This document shows positions 51,868 through 61,067 of a stretch of 64,000 nt of DNA, in pieces. A program made the position numbers and the translations under genes. Origin of the DNA: Candidatus Gastranaerophilales bacterium. Its GTDB lineage: Bacteria; Cyanobacteriota; Vampirovibrionia; Gastranaerophilales; Gastranaerophilaceae. The number at the start of each line of letters is the position of its first letter. Within the stretch, counting starts at the first letter, position 1. The notes beneath the pieces were generated by a model. The model made no database searches. It was not told where the DNA came from and was given only the letters and a program-made list of their open reading frames with translations. The stretch spans positions 118,069 through 182,068 of the forward strand of contig JAQUVW010000003.1 in the NCBI GenBank assembly GCA_028693235.1, read 5' to 3'.

Positions 51868-52196
51868 TATCCCTTAAGCTCTCCGATTTTTTCACTATTG
51901 ACGGTATGTTTGTAATTAAATACAGACAAAACAAGGGCTAAACCAATTGCAACTTGGGTGGCACATATCGCAATGATAAACAAAGCAAAAATCATTCCGT
52001 TTACAGAACTTCCGTCCAAATAATTTGCAAAGGCAACGAAATTTATACAAACCGCATTGAGCATCAACTCTATACATATCAAAATTTTGATAATATTTTT
52101 CGAAATAATAATACCAAAAAGCCCGATGCAAAAAAGCACCAAAGCCAATACCAGATAATGAATTAAACCGATATTTGTAATCCACGCAAAATCCAA
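51867..52196 (-). CDS. nuoK: NADH-quinone oxidoreductase-like subunit K
   Basis: A three-helix subunit with the conserved membrane Glu in CIELMLNAVCINF and a second acidic position. The 109 residues also show LFGIIISKNIIKIL and the ALALVLSVF-like end. Equivalent to NdhE. Confidence 0.95.
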   Translation of the reverse strand: MDFAWITNIGLIHYLVLALVLFCIGLFGIIISKNIIKILICIELMLNAVCINFVAFANYLDGSSVNGMIFALFIIAICATQVAIGLALVLSVFNYKHTVNSEKIGELKG

Positions 52197-52730
52197 CTAT
52201 GAATCCTCCGATTTTTTAAAAGTAATAATTGCCCCCACACCGACTATCGCAATGAGCAAAAAGACGGACAAGAGTTCAAAACAAAATATATAATTGGTAA
52301 AAAGCCCCTTTGCAATTTCAAGAGTAGTATCAAATAAAGCTTTAACCTCAACGTTCATAAATGAAAAGCCATAGTCCAAACTATAATCTTCAACAACGAA
52401 AGTAATAAGAGCACCAACAATCATAAAAAGCCCGATAGCAGCCAAAACAGTTCTGGGAGCTAATGCTACATAGAGATTTTTTTCTTTGTTATAAGAAGTC
52501 ATCATAATCGCAAATGCAAACAGAATCGCAACCGCAACCCCATAGACACTAATCTGCACAGCCGCATTAAAAGGTGCGTTAAGCATGAAAAATACAAATG
52601 CAACCAACATAAAAGCAACAAAAGCAGAAACCAAAGAATAGATAATCCTTGGTGCAAATACGACTCCGAGAGCAGATACCACTAGCAACGACGCTACAAT
52701 ATAAAATAAAATATGTGATAATAATTCCAC
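52197..52730 (-). CDS. nuoJ: NADH-quinone oxidoreductase-like subunit J
   Basis: A five-helix subunit that hosts the pi-bulge helix linking quinone reduction to proton transfer; the QISVYGVAVAILFAFAIMM stretch fits that third helix. The 177 residues are hydrophobic throughout. Adjacent to nuoK without a gap. Equivalent to NdhG. Confidence 0.93.
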   Translation of the reverse strand: MELLSHILFYIVASLLVVSALGVVFAPRIIYSLVSAFVAFMLVAFVFFMLNAPFNAAVQISVYGVAVAILFAFAIMMTSYNKEKNLYVALAPRTVLAAIGLFMIVGALITFVVEDYSLDYGFSFMNVEVKALFDTTLEIAKGLFTNYIFCFELLSVFLLIAIVGVGAIITFKKSEDS

Positions 52731-53144
52731 TTATATCCCCTTTAATGTGAGTATTAAATCGTCTTTATTTAAAGATGCTAATGTATAAGATTTAGACATT
52801 TTCAGTGACTTTGTGGGGCAATTTTCGACACAATTACCGCAAAAAATACATCTTGCCATGTCCACTTCGTATTTAGTTACTTTAAATTTACCACTTTCAT
52901 CCTTTGTACGTTCAATTTTAATCAAATCTTTACAAGGACAAACCTTTTGACACATTCCGCACCCTGAGCATTTAGGGGAGCCGTCATTATTTCTTACAAA
53001 TAAGAGCTTGCCTCTAAATCTTGGGTTTAGAGCTTTTTTCTTTTCAGGATATTCGAGTGTTACTCTTTTTCTGAAAGCATTTTTCATAACAGTAAAATGC
53101 CCCTGAAACATTGAAAGAAAGAAATTAAACACTTTTTTAAACAT
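52731..53144 (-). CDS. nuoI: NADH-quinone oxidoreductase-like subunit I (two 4Fe-4S)
   Basis: A peripheral-arm ferredoxin-like subunit that holds clusters N6a and N6b. The 137-residue protein has [12 protein letters not shown] and [12 protein letters not shown], eight cluster cysteines. Without NuoEFG this is the natural electron entry, perhaps from ferredoxin. It overlaps nuoH by 8 bp. Equivalent to NdhI. Confidence 0.96.
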   Translation of the reverse strand: MFKKVFNFFLSMFQGHFTVMKNAFRKRVTLEYPEKKKALNPRFRGKLLFVRNNDGSPKCSGCGMCQKVCPCKDLIKIERTKDESGKFKVTKYEVDMARCIFCGNCVENCPTKSLKMSKSYTLASLNKDDLILTLKGI

Positions 53145-54237
53145 AAGATGCTCCCATAGTCATATATTTGATAACAGATACCACAAAGAAATTAATAATA
53201 GAGAGCGGCAAAAGAACTTTCCAAGCAAAGGCAGTAAGTTGGTCAGCTCTAAGCCTTGGAAGAGTCGCTCTAATCCAAATAATAACAAATAAAATTATGG
53301 CTGTTTTAATAATCAGCCAACTGAATTGCTCAATATAAATCAGAAATTGAGTCGTGACGAAGTTTATATCAAGCTGTTCAACAATGTATCCGCCGAACGG
53401 AGATAAGTAGCCTCCAAAAAACAGAATTGCCATAAACAAACTTATAATAAACGTTTCAGCATATTCTGCCAAAAAGAACATAGCAAATTTCATGCCTGAG
53501 TATTCGACGTTGTAACCGCATACCAATTCACTTTCAGCCTCAGGCAAATCGAATGGAGTCCTGTTCATTTGAGCAATAGCACAGACGAAGAAGACGACCA
53601 TACCAACAAAAGCGGGGATAAAATTCCAACCGAAAATGCCGTTTGAAGATTGAGCGAGGATAATATTGTTAATATTCAAAGTTTGAGCCAAAACAACAAT
53701 GCTCAAAACAGACATAACAAGAGGGATTTCATAGCTTATTGTCTGAACGCAAGCTCTAAAAGCACCAATTAAGGAGTATTTGTTATTGCTGGAATACCCT
53801 GCGAGCAAGATACCGAAAGTAGGGAAAGTTAAAATAGCCATAAAAAGCAGCACCCCGACAATAGAATTAAAAATACAGAATCTGCTATCCCAAGGGATTA
53901 ACCCCCATACCGCCATAACAGGGGCAAATACAAGAATAGGTGCAATCCAAAAAAGGAATTTGTCAGCCTTATCGGGAATAATATCTTCTTTAAAAAGTAG
54001 CTTAATCGCATCTGCGACAGTTTGCAAACAGCCCCAAAAGCCAACACGGTTAGGACCTTTACGAACTGTAAAAAGGGCTAATAATTTCCGTTCAACCAAT
54101 ACGAGAACCAAAACAACACCGATAAGTAAAACTGCGACAATGGCAAATGTCATTGCGTACCACAAGAGTATAGCCCACGCCTCGTTTATACCGAAAGATT
54201 GAAAATATTCTAAATAATACGAATATAAAACATCCAT
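53137..54237 (-). CDS. nuoH: NADH-quinone oxidoreductase-like subunit H
   Basis: The membrane subunit that forms the quinone tunnel with B and D. The 366 residues have about eight helices with [26 protein letters not shown] start region, [16 protein letters not shown] and the end [20 protein letters not shown]. Equivalent to NdhA. Overlaps nuoD by one base. Confidence 0.97.
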   Translation of the reverse strand: MDVLYSYYLEYFQSFGINEAWAILLWYAMTFAIVAVLLIGVVLVLVLVERKLLALFTVRKGPNRVGFWGCLQTVADAIKLLFKEDIIPDKADKFLFWIAPILVFAPVMAVWGLIPWDSRFCIFNSIVGVLLFMAILTFPTFGILLAGYSSNNKYSLIGAFRACVQTISYEIPLVMSVLSIVVLAQTLNINNIILAQSSNGIFGWNFIPAFVGMVVFFVCAIAQMNRTPFDLPEAESELVCGYNVEYSGMKFAMFFLAEYAETFIISLFMAILFFGGYLSPFGGYIVEQLDINFVTTQFLIYIEQFSWLIIKTAIILFVIIWIRATLPRLRADQLTAFAWKVLLPLSIINFFVVSVIKYMTMGASYV

Positions 54238-55352
54238 TATCTATCCACCTCCGGCAAAATGACATCTAAACTACCAAAAATAGTCATCAAATCAGACATT
54301 TTATGGTTTTGAATTAAATTAGGAAGAACTTGAACGGCATAAAATGAGCCCGTACGCCACTTGACTCTTACAGGTTTTTCACTTCCGTCTGCGACCAAAA
54401 CACAAGACAAAAGTCCTCTCGGAGATTCAACATTAGATACATACATACCCACAGGTACTTTCAAGGCAACAGGTCTTATACCGAGATTATAATCTTCATT
54501 TTTGTTTTGCTGAAGCCAATCTGCACATTGTTTTACAATTTTTAAAGACTCTTTCATTTCTTGAACTCTGACAAAATATCTGCTCCAACTGTCACCAAAT
54601 TTCCTATTCGGGACATCAAACTCAACTTTGTCATAAATCAAATAAGGGCTTTGTTTTCTAAAATCGAGAGTAACGCCGGAAGCTCTCAAATTAGGTCCTG
54701 TAATAGCATAAGCTAAAGCCGTTTTTTTATTCAAAACCCCAATACCGTAAGCACGTTTTAAGAAAACCGGATTTTTAGTAATGATAGCTTCATACTCATC
54801 AACTTTTTTAGGAAAATCAAGCATAAATTTATCGAGTTTTTCAAAGAAATGTGCCTGAAAATCTTTCTTAACACCGCCGAAAGTATGAAAATTATACATC
54901 ATTCTTGCACCGGTTAAATCTTCAAAAAGATTTAAAATAACTTCTCTTTCTCTAAAGCAATAAAAGAAAGGAGAACTAGCACCCAAATCAAGCATAAAAG
55001 TCCCGAGCCACAATAAGTGAGAAGCAATTCTGTTAAGCTCCATCAACATAACTCTCATATATTGAGCCTTTTGAGGCACTTCAATTTTCAAAGCCTTTTC
55101 AACAGAGGAAACAAAAGCCTCAGCACAAAAAAATGAAGACAAATAATCTATCCTGTCAACAGTCGGCAAATACTGAAAATAAGTCATATTTTCCGCCATT
55201 TTTTCCATACCGCGGTGCAAATATCCAACTATCGGCTCTGTAGATTTTATAACCTCTCCATCAAGTTCCAAAACAAGTCTGAGAACCCCATGCGTCGAAG
55301 GATGTTGAGGACCTATATTTATTTTCATAGTTTTTTTTAGTTTTTCACTCAT
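54237..55352 (-). CDS. nuoD: NADH-quinone oxidoreductase-like subunit D (49 kDa type)
   Basis: The quinone-site subunit, related to [NiFe]-hydrogenase large subunits but without nickel cysteines. The 371 residues include INIGPQHPSTHGVLRLV, GYLHRGMEKMAENMTY, HLLWLGTFMLDLGA and the C-terminal SLDVILPEVDR. The His in PSTHGV and the Tyr in MTYFQY line the quinone head group. Equivalent to NdhH. Separate from nuoC (no CD fusion). Confidence 0.97.
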   Translation of the reverse strand: MSEKLKKTMKINIGPQHPSTHGVLRLVLELDGEVIKSTEPIVGYLHRGMEKMAENMTYFQYLPTVDRIDYLSSFFCAEAFVSSVEKALKIEVPQKAQYMRVMLMELNRIASHLLWLGTFMLDLGASSPFFYCFREREVILNLFEDLTGARMMYNFHTFGGVKKDFQAHFFEKLDKFMLDFPKKVDEYEAIITKNPVFLKRAYGIGVLNKKTALAYAITGPNLRASGVTLDFRKQSPYLIYDKVEFDVPNRKFGDSWSRYFVRVQEMKESLKIVKQCADWLQQNKNEDYNLGIRPVALKVPVGMYVSNVESPRGLLSCVLVADGSEKPVRVKWRTGSFYAVQVLPNLIQNHKMSDLMTIFGSLDVILPEVDR

Positions 55353-55798
55353 TTATTCCACGCCAATCTCTCATCATTCATAACGTAGTCTTTTCTCAAG
55401 GGGTGCCCCTTCCAATCTACAGGCATGAGCAACCTTTTCAAATTAGAATGCAATAAGAAATCCACGCCAAACAAATCAAAAATTTCACGCTCGTCCCAAT
55501 TTGCAGAAGGGTATAAATCCGAAACTGTTTCAATCACAAGTCCTTGAACTGAAAGTTTTGTTGCAATTGCCAAATTCTCATTTCTTTCAGAAGAATATAA
55601 AAAATAAACGAGTTCAATACAGTCTGAAAGTTCGACAGCAGTGAGCGATAAAAGCATATCAAAAGAACATTCTGACGTATTTTTCAAATATTTTAGAGCA
55701 TCTTTAAGTTGATTTTTAGGTAAATAATATTTGTTTATACCTTTATCAACTTCAACAACGCCATCGACGGCAAACATTTCTAAAAATTCATTTAACAT
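55349..55798 (-). CDS. nuoC: NADH-quinone oxidoreductase-like subunit C (30 kDa type)
   Basis: A structural subunit of the quinone module. The 149 residues show LTAVELSDCIELVYFLYS, SVQGLVIETVSDLYPSANW, EREIFDLFGVDF and the family end HPLRKDYV. Overlaps nuoD by 4 bp. Equivalent to NdhJ. Confidence 0.95.
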   Translation of the reverse strand: MLNEFLEMFAVDGVVEVDKGINKYYLPKNQLKDALKYLKNTSECSFDMLLSLTAVELSDCIELVYFLYSSERNENLAIATKLSVQGLVIETVSDLYPSANWDEREIFDLFGVDFLLHSNLKRLLMPVDWKGHPLRKDYVMNDERLAWNK

Positions 55799-55801
55799 AA
55801 A

Positions 55802-56362
55802 CTACACCCCAAACCCTATAATTTCTATATCAGGCGAAGCCAAAAGAACCTCACTGTCATCAGCCCCTAAAGCCAGTTTTGATTTATGGGAGAGAATATA
55901 CTCTTTTCTTTTAGAGAGAGATTCTGTCCTAATCATTTTTTGGAGTTTTATAATAGCATCAAGCAAAGCTTCAGGCTTGGGTGGACACATCGGCAAATAA
56001 ACGTCAACAGGGATAATTTTATCGACACCGTTTACAACAGAATAAGAATTACCTTTATACATACCACCGGAGCAAGCACACGCCCCCATCGCAATGACAT
56101 ACTTTGGTTCAGCCATTTGTTCATACAATTTTAAAACAGCAGGAGCCATTTTGTGGGTTATAGTACCTGCGACAATAAGCAAATCGGCTTGTCTTGGGGT
56201 ATTTCTAAAAACCTCAGAGCCAAATCTTGCAATATCATAATTTGAAGCAGAAGTGCTCATCATCTCTATACCGCAACATGAAGTAGCAAATGTCAACGGC
56301 CACAAGGAATTAGACCTTGCCCAATTATAAACCCAATCGATAGAAGATAAAATTAATTGCAT
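55802..56362 (-). CDS. nuoB: NADH-quinone oxidoreductase-like subunit B (cluster N2)
   Basis: Holds the terminal 4Fe-4S cluster N2. The 186 residues have the twin cysteines of [11 protein letters not shown], a third Cys in [12 protein letters not shown] and the fourth in [12 protein letters not shown]. Start overlaps nuoA by one base. Equivalent to NdhK. The C-terminal tail of about 40 residues is slightly longer than usual. Confidence 0.97.
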   Translation of the reverse strand: MQLILSSIDWVYNWARSNSLWPLTFATSCCGIEMMSTSASNYDIARFGSEVFRNTPRQADLLIVAGTITHKMAPAVLKLYEQMAEPKYVIAMGACACSGGMYKGNSYSVVNGVDKIIPVDVYLPMCPPKPEALLDAIIKLQKMIRTESLSKRKEYILSHKSKLALGADDSEVLLASPDIEIIGFGV

Positions 56363-56715
56363 TACCTGAACCTTAACAAATTTTTTCTAGCAGCATAAAT
56401 CAGCCCCAAAACTAACAACAAAATGAATATACTAACCTCAACCAGAGCAAGTAATCCTAATTTTCCGAAAATCAAAGCAAACGGAAAAAGCATGATTGTT
56501 TCAATATCAAATATCAAAAACAAAATCGCATACATAAAAAACGGCATATTAAACTGAATTTTAGCATCAGAAAAAGGCGTCATTCCGCACTCATAAGTAG
56601 AATTTTTAATAGCAGAATCCCCCTTAGGCGAAAATATAAAACCGCAAATCAAAGCCGCAAGGGCAAACAATCCTGAAAATACTAACAATATGACTAATGC
56701 CAACAATTCGTGCAA
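56362..56715 (-). CDS. nuoA: NADH-quinone oxidoreductase-like subunit A
   Basis: A three-helix subunit that seals the quinone site. The 117 residues carry [35 protein letters not shown] in pieces, including the redox-switch Cys. The start is TTG at 56715 with GGAGAG six bases upstream. First gene of the operon; equivalent to NdhC. Confidence 0.95.
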   Translation of the reverse strand: MHELLALVILLVFSGLFALAALICGFIFSPKGDSAIKNSTYECGMTPFSDAKIQFNMPFFMYAILFLIFDIETIMLFPFALIFGKLGLLALVEVSIFILLLVLGLIYAARKNLLRFR

Positions 56716-56745
56716 AAGAGTCTCTCCACCAAGTAAATATTTACT

Positions 56746-56783
56746 ATTATATATATTTATAACATTTTTTAATCTGTTATAAT
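56746..56783. promoter_or_regulatory. Divergent promoter region of the nuo operon and the TPR gene
   Basis: Minus strand TATAAT at 56751-56746 lies 30 bp before nuoA; plus strand TATAAT at 56778-56783 lies 36 bp before the TPR gene. Neither has a clear TTGACA. Confidence 0.45.
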
Positions 56784-56819
56784 ATTAAATGTTGTGAATT
56801 ATTAAGATGGATTTTAAAT

Positions 56820-57485
56820 ATGAATAAAAAAATGAAATATTTTACGCTAATTTTAGTTTTTATAATGTCAATTTTTCAACCTGCAGAAGCGGCTAAAACG
56901 CCTTTAGAGCAAGGAAAAACATACATGTATAATGCGGCAATAGCAATAAATCAAAACGAACGAAATTTTTATATAAAAAAAGCCTCAAGTGAATTTCAAA
57001 AAGCCTATGATAAAGATATGTTAAATATTGAGGCGTCTATTGGGCTTGGGAAAACTTTAGCATATATGGGAAATCAGCAAAAAGCCAAACAAGTTTTAAT
57101 GCAAGCCTACAGCACCTACCCTACAGATGCCCGTATTCAAGCTGCAGTCGGGGATTTTAACTATATTTTCCAAGAATATAATACGGCACTTGAATTTTAC
57201 AAATTGTCACTATCCTCTGGAAATTTAAGGGATTACAGAACAAATTTTTCAACAGCACAATGTTACGAAAAGCTTGGCGACCTTAAAAACGCCCGAACTT
57301 ACTACGAGATAACCCAAATGCTCCACCCAAACGACATAGATGCAGAAAAAAGGCTAAAAAGCCTTGATTCAATATATGAATACCACCCAATAGACAAGCA
57401 AAAAGCTGTTTTTGAAGCACAAGACACAAGTGAAGATATTGATATAAACACCCTTATTGATAATTGCAAAAACTTCAAAAATTAA
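56820..57485 (+). CDS. Exported TPR-repeat protein
   Basis: The 221 residues start with a signal peptide (about 1-24, MKYFTLILVFIMSIFQPAEA), then about four tetratricopeptide units: EFQKAYDKDMLNIEASIGLG, QQKAKQVLMQAYSTYPTDAR, QEYNTALEFYKLSLSSG and GDLKNARTYYEITQMLHPND. TPR superhelices hold protein partners, here in the periplasm or at the envelope. It is divergent from the nuo operon; no assigned function. Confidence 0.88.
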   Translation: MNKKMKYFTLILVFIMSIFQPAEAAKTPLEQGKTYMYNAAIAINQNERNFYIKKASSEFQKAYDKDMLNIEASIGLGKTLAYMGNQQKAKQVLMQAYSTYPTDARIQAAVGDFNYIFQEYNTALEFYKLSLSSGNLRDYRTNFSTAQCYEKLGDLKNARTYYEITQMLHPNDIDAEKRLKSLDSIYEYHPIDKQKAVFEAQDTSEDIDINTLIDNCKNFKN

Positions 57486-57575
57486 TCTTTCTTAACATTT
57501 ACCCTATATTTGTAAATTTCAAACAAAAAAAATTTTTTATACAAATATACGGGGAAATTAGGAGGAATTTAATTT

Positions 57576-58823
57576 ATGAGCGTTAACGCAACACAAGGAT
57601 TATATTACAATCCTTATTTGTACAACAATTACAACACTTTAATAGGGAATACAGACGCCACGACAACAATTCCGTTAACAGGTAATGTATCTACGACAGT
57701 AACACCACAAGAAACAACAGCTAAAGACGGAAAAGATGACGGTAAAATAAGTTTTTGGGACAAATGTAAAAATGTCGTCAAAGGCGTAGGAAAAGCAATT
57801 GGTGGAGCAGTTTGCTCAATCATTCCCGGAGCCAGTCACGTAGCAAAAGCCTTAGGCTGGAAAGACGCACCTAGTTTTTCACTAAAAAATGCTGCAATCG
57901 CAGTAGGTGCTGTGGCACTAAGTATAGCATGTCCTCCGGCAGGTGTAGCAATAGCAGCCGCAGGAGCCATAAAAGGTGCTGTTGACGTAGGAAAAGGAAT
58001 ATACGGAGCAGCAACAGCAACCACTGACGCAGATGCGGAAGCTGCTTTCCAAAATATCGGTGCGGGAGGTCTTGAAGTAGGCTTGTCAGTAGCCGGCGTC
58101 AAGGGCGGATTAAAAGCGATGAAAGGCGTTGAAGGCTCAGCAATGTCCACGGCAACAACAACAGCTGAAAAAGTAAAAGCTTTCGGAACTGACTTCAAAT
58201 CAAGTATTAAAGGCGGTAACGGCTACGAAGGACTAACAAATATCGCCAAAGCTAAATATGGAGCGATTAAAGAAGCTGGCGATGGCTCATTTAAAGCAGG
58301 TCTGAAAGCCGAAGGTAAAACTGCTTATAACAATGCAAAAGAAAGCGTCAAAACAAAATATGGAGAATTTAAAGAAAAAATCGACCCTAAAACCACTTTA
58401 GAAAATGCAAAAACTAAAATTGCAGAGGGTGCTGAAAAAATCAAAAACACCGATGCTAAAGCAGCACTTGCAGATGCAAAAACAAAATTGGGCGAACAAT
58501 TTACAAAATTAAAAAATGCTAAATCTAAAATTTCTTATCAAAATGCAAAAGCAAAAGTTTTAGAACAATACGAAAAATTAAAACAAATTGACCCAAAAGA
58601 AGCATTAAATCAAGCAAAACAACTCGGGCTCAACATTGAAGACAATTTGACAAATACTCCTCTAAAATTGGCAATAACTCAAAATCTAGCAATGGCATCT
58701 GACAGAAACGAAACTGCAGCATACAAGAATCTTCCTGAAACAAGCACTGTTGATTATTCAAATTATTCATACCAAGAATTACCCGAAATGGGATTCAACG
58801 ACGCAACCGGTCAATGGTACTAA
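57576..58823 (+). CDS. Unknown protein with hydrophobic glycine-rich core and about 23-residue C-terminal repeats
   Basis: Not recognised. The 415 residues have a Tyr/Asn/Thr-rich head (SVNATQGLYYNPYLYNNYN), a Gly/Ala/Lys core with two long hydrophobic segments (about 105-135 and 165-190, e.g. AIAVGAVALSIACPPAGVAIA), and a helical part (about 200-355) of Lys/Ala/Glu heptads. At about 270-350 there are three to four degenerate units of the form (I/T)DxKxxLxxAKxKxxExxEKLK. AGGAGG precedes the ATG. The hydrophobic hairpin plus coiled-coil layout is reminiscent of membrane-inserting secreted proteins, without homology evidence. Confidence 0.8.
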   Translation: MSVNATQGLYYNPYLYNNYNTLIGNTDATTTIPLTGNVSTTVTPQETTAKDGKDDGKISFWDKCKNVVKGVGKAIGGAVCSIIPGASHVAKALGWKDAPSFSLKNAAIAVGAVALSIACPPAGVAIAAAGAIKGAVDVGKGIYGAATATTDADAEAAFQNIGAGGLEVGLSVAGVKGGLKAMKGVEGSAMSTATTTAEKVKAFGTDFKSSIKGGNGYEGLTNIAKAKYGAIKEAGDGSFKAGLKAEGKTAYNNAKESVKTKYGEFKEKIDPKTTLENAKTKIAEGAEKIKNTDAKAALADAKTKLGEQFTKLKNAKSKISYQNAKAKVLEQYEKLKQIDPKEALNQAKQLGLNIEDNLTNTPLKLAITQNLAMASDRNETAAYKNLPETSTVDYSNYSYQELPEMGFNDATGQWY

Positions 58824-58840
58824 CTCAAATACAAAAACAA

Positions 58841-58866
58841 AAAAAGGGACTCGCAAGAGCCCCTTT
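58841..58866 (+). terminator. Terminator after the repeat protein
   Basis: AAAAAGGGACTC pairs with GAGCCCCTTTT over a 4-base loop with one A/C mismatch, then T-rich. Confidence 0.78.
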
Positions 58867-58888
58867 TAATTTATATAACCGATATAGC

Positions 58889-58917
58889 TTGACAAAAAAG
58901 CCCGAATTTATTACCTT
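58889..58917 (+). promoter_or_regulatory. Possible promoter of the 86-residue unknown
   Basis: A perfect TTGACA (58889-58894) is followed after 17 bp by a weak TACCTT (58912-58917). Confidence 0.4.
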
Positions 58918-58949
58918 TAACATAGGGATTTAACAGAAGGGAGTCTGAT

Positions 58950-59210
58950 ATGCCACAGCCATACGCTCAACCACCACAATTTAAGACAAGAATTGCAGTT
59001 TTGCTTTTCATAAAAGGGTCAGCAGCCCCAATGGTTCTTTATTTTGAAGACCCGATTGCCATATATAACGAGCTAATGCAATTAATGAAAACATCTGCTG
59101 CAATGAGTAAATTATACGAAAAAGATGCCATTGGACCGATAAGAAGATTTTGTATCAGCTCTAACCAAATTGCAGGCGTAGCTTTACAAGAAGAACAAAT
59201 ACCTGCCTAA
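58950..59210 (+). CDS. Conserved-looking 86-residue unknown
   Basis: Not recognised. Composition is balanced, with a Pro/Gln-rich start (PQPYAQPPQFKTRIAV), a beta-strand/helix/strand/strand pattern (IAVLLFIKGSAAPMVLYF, YNELMQLMKTSAAMSKLY, PIRRFCISSNQIAGVALQ). It looks like a small alpha-beta domain. The PIRRFCI-SSNQIAGV end recalls proteins that give a strand to a partner. AAGGGAG six bases before the ATG is strong, and a terminator follows, so it is a real single gene. Confidence 0.8.
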   Translation: MPQPYAQPPQFKTRIAVLLFIKGSAAPMVLYFEDPIAIYNELMQLMKTSAAMSKLYEKDAIGPIRRFCISSNQIAGVALQEEQIPA

Positions 59211-59230
59211 TAATCAAAAATTAAATTAAG

Positions 59231-59256
59231 AAGAGGACTCATTTGAGCCCTCTTTT
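59231..59256 (+). terminator. Terminator after the 86-residue unknown
   Basis: AAGAGGACTC pairs with GAGCCCTCTTTT over a 4-base loop with one A/C mismatch, the same stem style as at 58841. The 210 bp from here to pgi holds no gene; one imperfect hairpin lies near 59309-59337. Confidence 0.78.
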
Positions 59257-59466
59257 ATGTATTTATACATAATGTAAAATTGTTTAAAAAATTTATTGAA
59301 AAAGCTCTGACGAACTTTGCTTGTTTGTTAGAGAAACTTCATCAAAAGCCTGTATGTCTAATCATATTGTAGTTAGAGGATTCAAGTTGCACTTACAATA
59401 TTCAAAAAGAGTAAGCAGCTTTGCACAATTAATTTTCAACATAAAATATGAAACAATGACAAATGT

Positions 59467-60855
59467 CTATTGTTGTGCCATTTTCTCTTTTAATGTATTT
59501 GCGGAATCTTCATACCCTGCTCTTCCCATCAAAGCATAGGTGTAATTTTTAGCCTGTTCAACACCGGGTTGGTCAAAAGCATTAATATTATAGAGTTCAC
59601 CCGCAATAGCTGTTTGAACTTCTAACATATAAAGAAGTTGCCCAACGTGATACGCATCAATTTTTGGAACAGTGATTGTAACATTCGGACGATTGAAATC
59701 TGTCAAGGTTACTTTTGTTGAATCAGCTTCTGCATTTAGCAAATCGTTAATGGTCTTGCCACCTAAATAGTTAATTCCTGTATATTCAAATACATTAGGG
59801 ATTTCCAATGTAGTATCAAATTCTTTAACTCTGACAAAATTAATAATTTTATCATTCGGCCCTTCGTTATATAGTTGAATTTGAGAGTGTTGGTCAGTAA
59901 CCCCAACCGCTTTAATAGGAGTAGGTCCGACATTTACTTTATTTCCTGCTCTGTCATATTCTTTACCTAAAGATTCTGCCCACAATTGAACATACCAATC
60001 TGAAATATATTTCAAGCGGCTTGAATAAGGCATCATAACAGATAAATTCTTACCTTTTTTGGTATCCATCAAATAATGAATAAGAGCATTTTGAGCGGCA
60101 ATATTATGGTGTATATCAATATTTTTAAGAATCAAATCCATATCCTTAACGCCATGAACCATCTCATCAACATCAAGTCCGACTAGGGCAAATGGCAATA
60201 ATCCAACTGCAGAAAATACTGAATATCTTCCCCCTACGTCATCTGGAACAACAAATGTTTTGTACCCTTCTTGGTCAGATAATTGACGAAGAATACCTGT
60301 GTTTTCATCCGTTGTAGCCACAATATTTTTTCTGTAATCGTCACCGAGTTCTTCTTTCAGTTTATTCATCACAACCATATATTGTGACATTGTTTCGGCA
60401 GTAGAACCTGATTTTGTAATTACGTTAACAAGAGTTTTCTTCAAATCCAAAACATCTAAAAGTCCATTTATTTGGTCAGGATCAATGTTATCTAAAAAGA
60501 AAATTCTCGGGAAATTTTTTCTTTGTTCAGGGGTAAGGAAGTTCCAATAAGGTTTCAAAAGAGCCTCACAGACAGCCATACCACCAAGAGCAGAGCCCCC
60601 GATACCCAAAATCAAGACATTGTCAAAACGGTCTTCAACCATCGCAGCATATTCTTTAACATACCAGACAGTTTCTTCGTTATAGCCCAAGTTCATCCAT
60701 TGAAGCCATTGACCTGGTTTATCTTTTCTCGAGTTCAAATCCGCAATAATTGAAGTGATTTTTGAACCATATTCATTAAATTCACTTTCAATATCAAGCC
60801 CGTTTTCGTCACCGATTACGCATGAACGTACATTATTGTAATTGAACTCAATCAT
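59467..60855 (-). CDS. pgi: Glucose-6-phosphate isomerase
   Basis: Pgi interconverts glucose-6- and fructose-6-phosphate. The 462-residue protein has LILGIGGSALGGMAV, VITKSGSTAETM (phosphate loop), GGRYSVFSAVGLLPFAL and the C-terminal Lys region QPGVEQAKNYTYALMG, with catalytic Glu in the WAESLGKE segment. Length is of the shorter bacterial/archaeal-like type. RBS AGAGGAAG precedes the ATG. Confidence 0.96.
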   Translation of the reverse strand: MIEFNYNNVRSCVIGDENGLDIESEFNEYGSKITSIIADLNSRKDKPGQWLQWMNLGYNEETVWYVKEYAAMVEDRFDNVLILGIGGSALGGMAVCEALLKPYWNFLTPEQRKNFPRIFFLDNIDPDQINGLLDVLDLKKTLVNVITKSGSTAETMSQYMVVMNKLKEELGDDYRKNIVATTDENTGILRQLSDQEGYKTFVVPDDVGGRYSVFSAVGLLPFALVGLDVDEMVHGVKDMDLILKNIDIHHNIAAQNALIHYLMDTKKGKNLSVMMPYSSRLKYISDWYVQLWAESLGKEYDRAGNKVNVGPTPIKAVGVTDQHSQIQLYNEGPNDKIINFVRVKEFDTTLEIPNVFEYTGINYLGGKTINDLLNAEADSTKVTLTDFNRPNVTITVPKIDAYHVGQLLYMLEVQTAIAGELYNINAFDQPGVEQAKNYTYALMGRAGYEDSANTLKEKMAQQ

Positions 60856-61033
60856 TAGACTTCCTCTTTTAAATTCTCTCTTAATTTATTGTACCTGCTA
60901 AGCAAATAAAATCCACTTACTTTTTAAGGATTTTTTACACAAAAATTAACAAATTGGATTAAAAATATAAAAAAACTGATACAAATCGTGATGTTTAGGT
61001 CTTTTTAGCATTAAAAATCAAAACTTTTATACA

Positions 61034-61061
61034 ATGACATAATTTTTTTAAATGTTACAAT
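61034..61061 (+). promoter_or_regulatory. Promoter placed for a leaderless thiL transcript
   Basis: ATGACA (61034-61039) and TACAAT (61056-61061) are 16 bp apart; the ATG starts 7 bp after the -10 and no Shine-Dalgarno is present. Confidence 0.5.
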
Positions 61062-61067
61062 TTAGTA

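Noticed and set aside
59309..59337. An 11-bp stem with two G-U pairs near the pgi 3' side
   Set aside because: It lacks a T tract and lies in a gap with no transcript evidence; the pairs hold only on the plus strand, too little to call an RNA.
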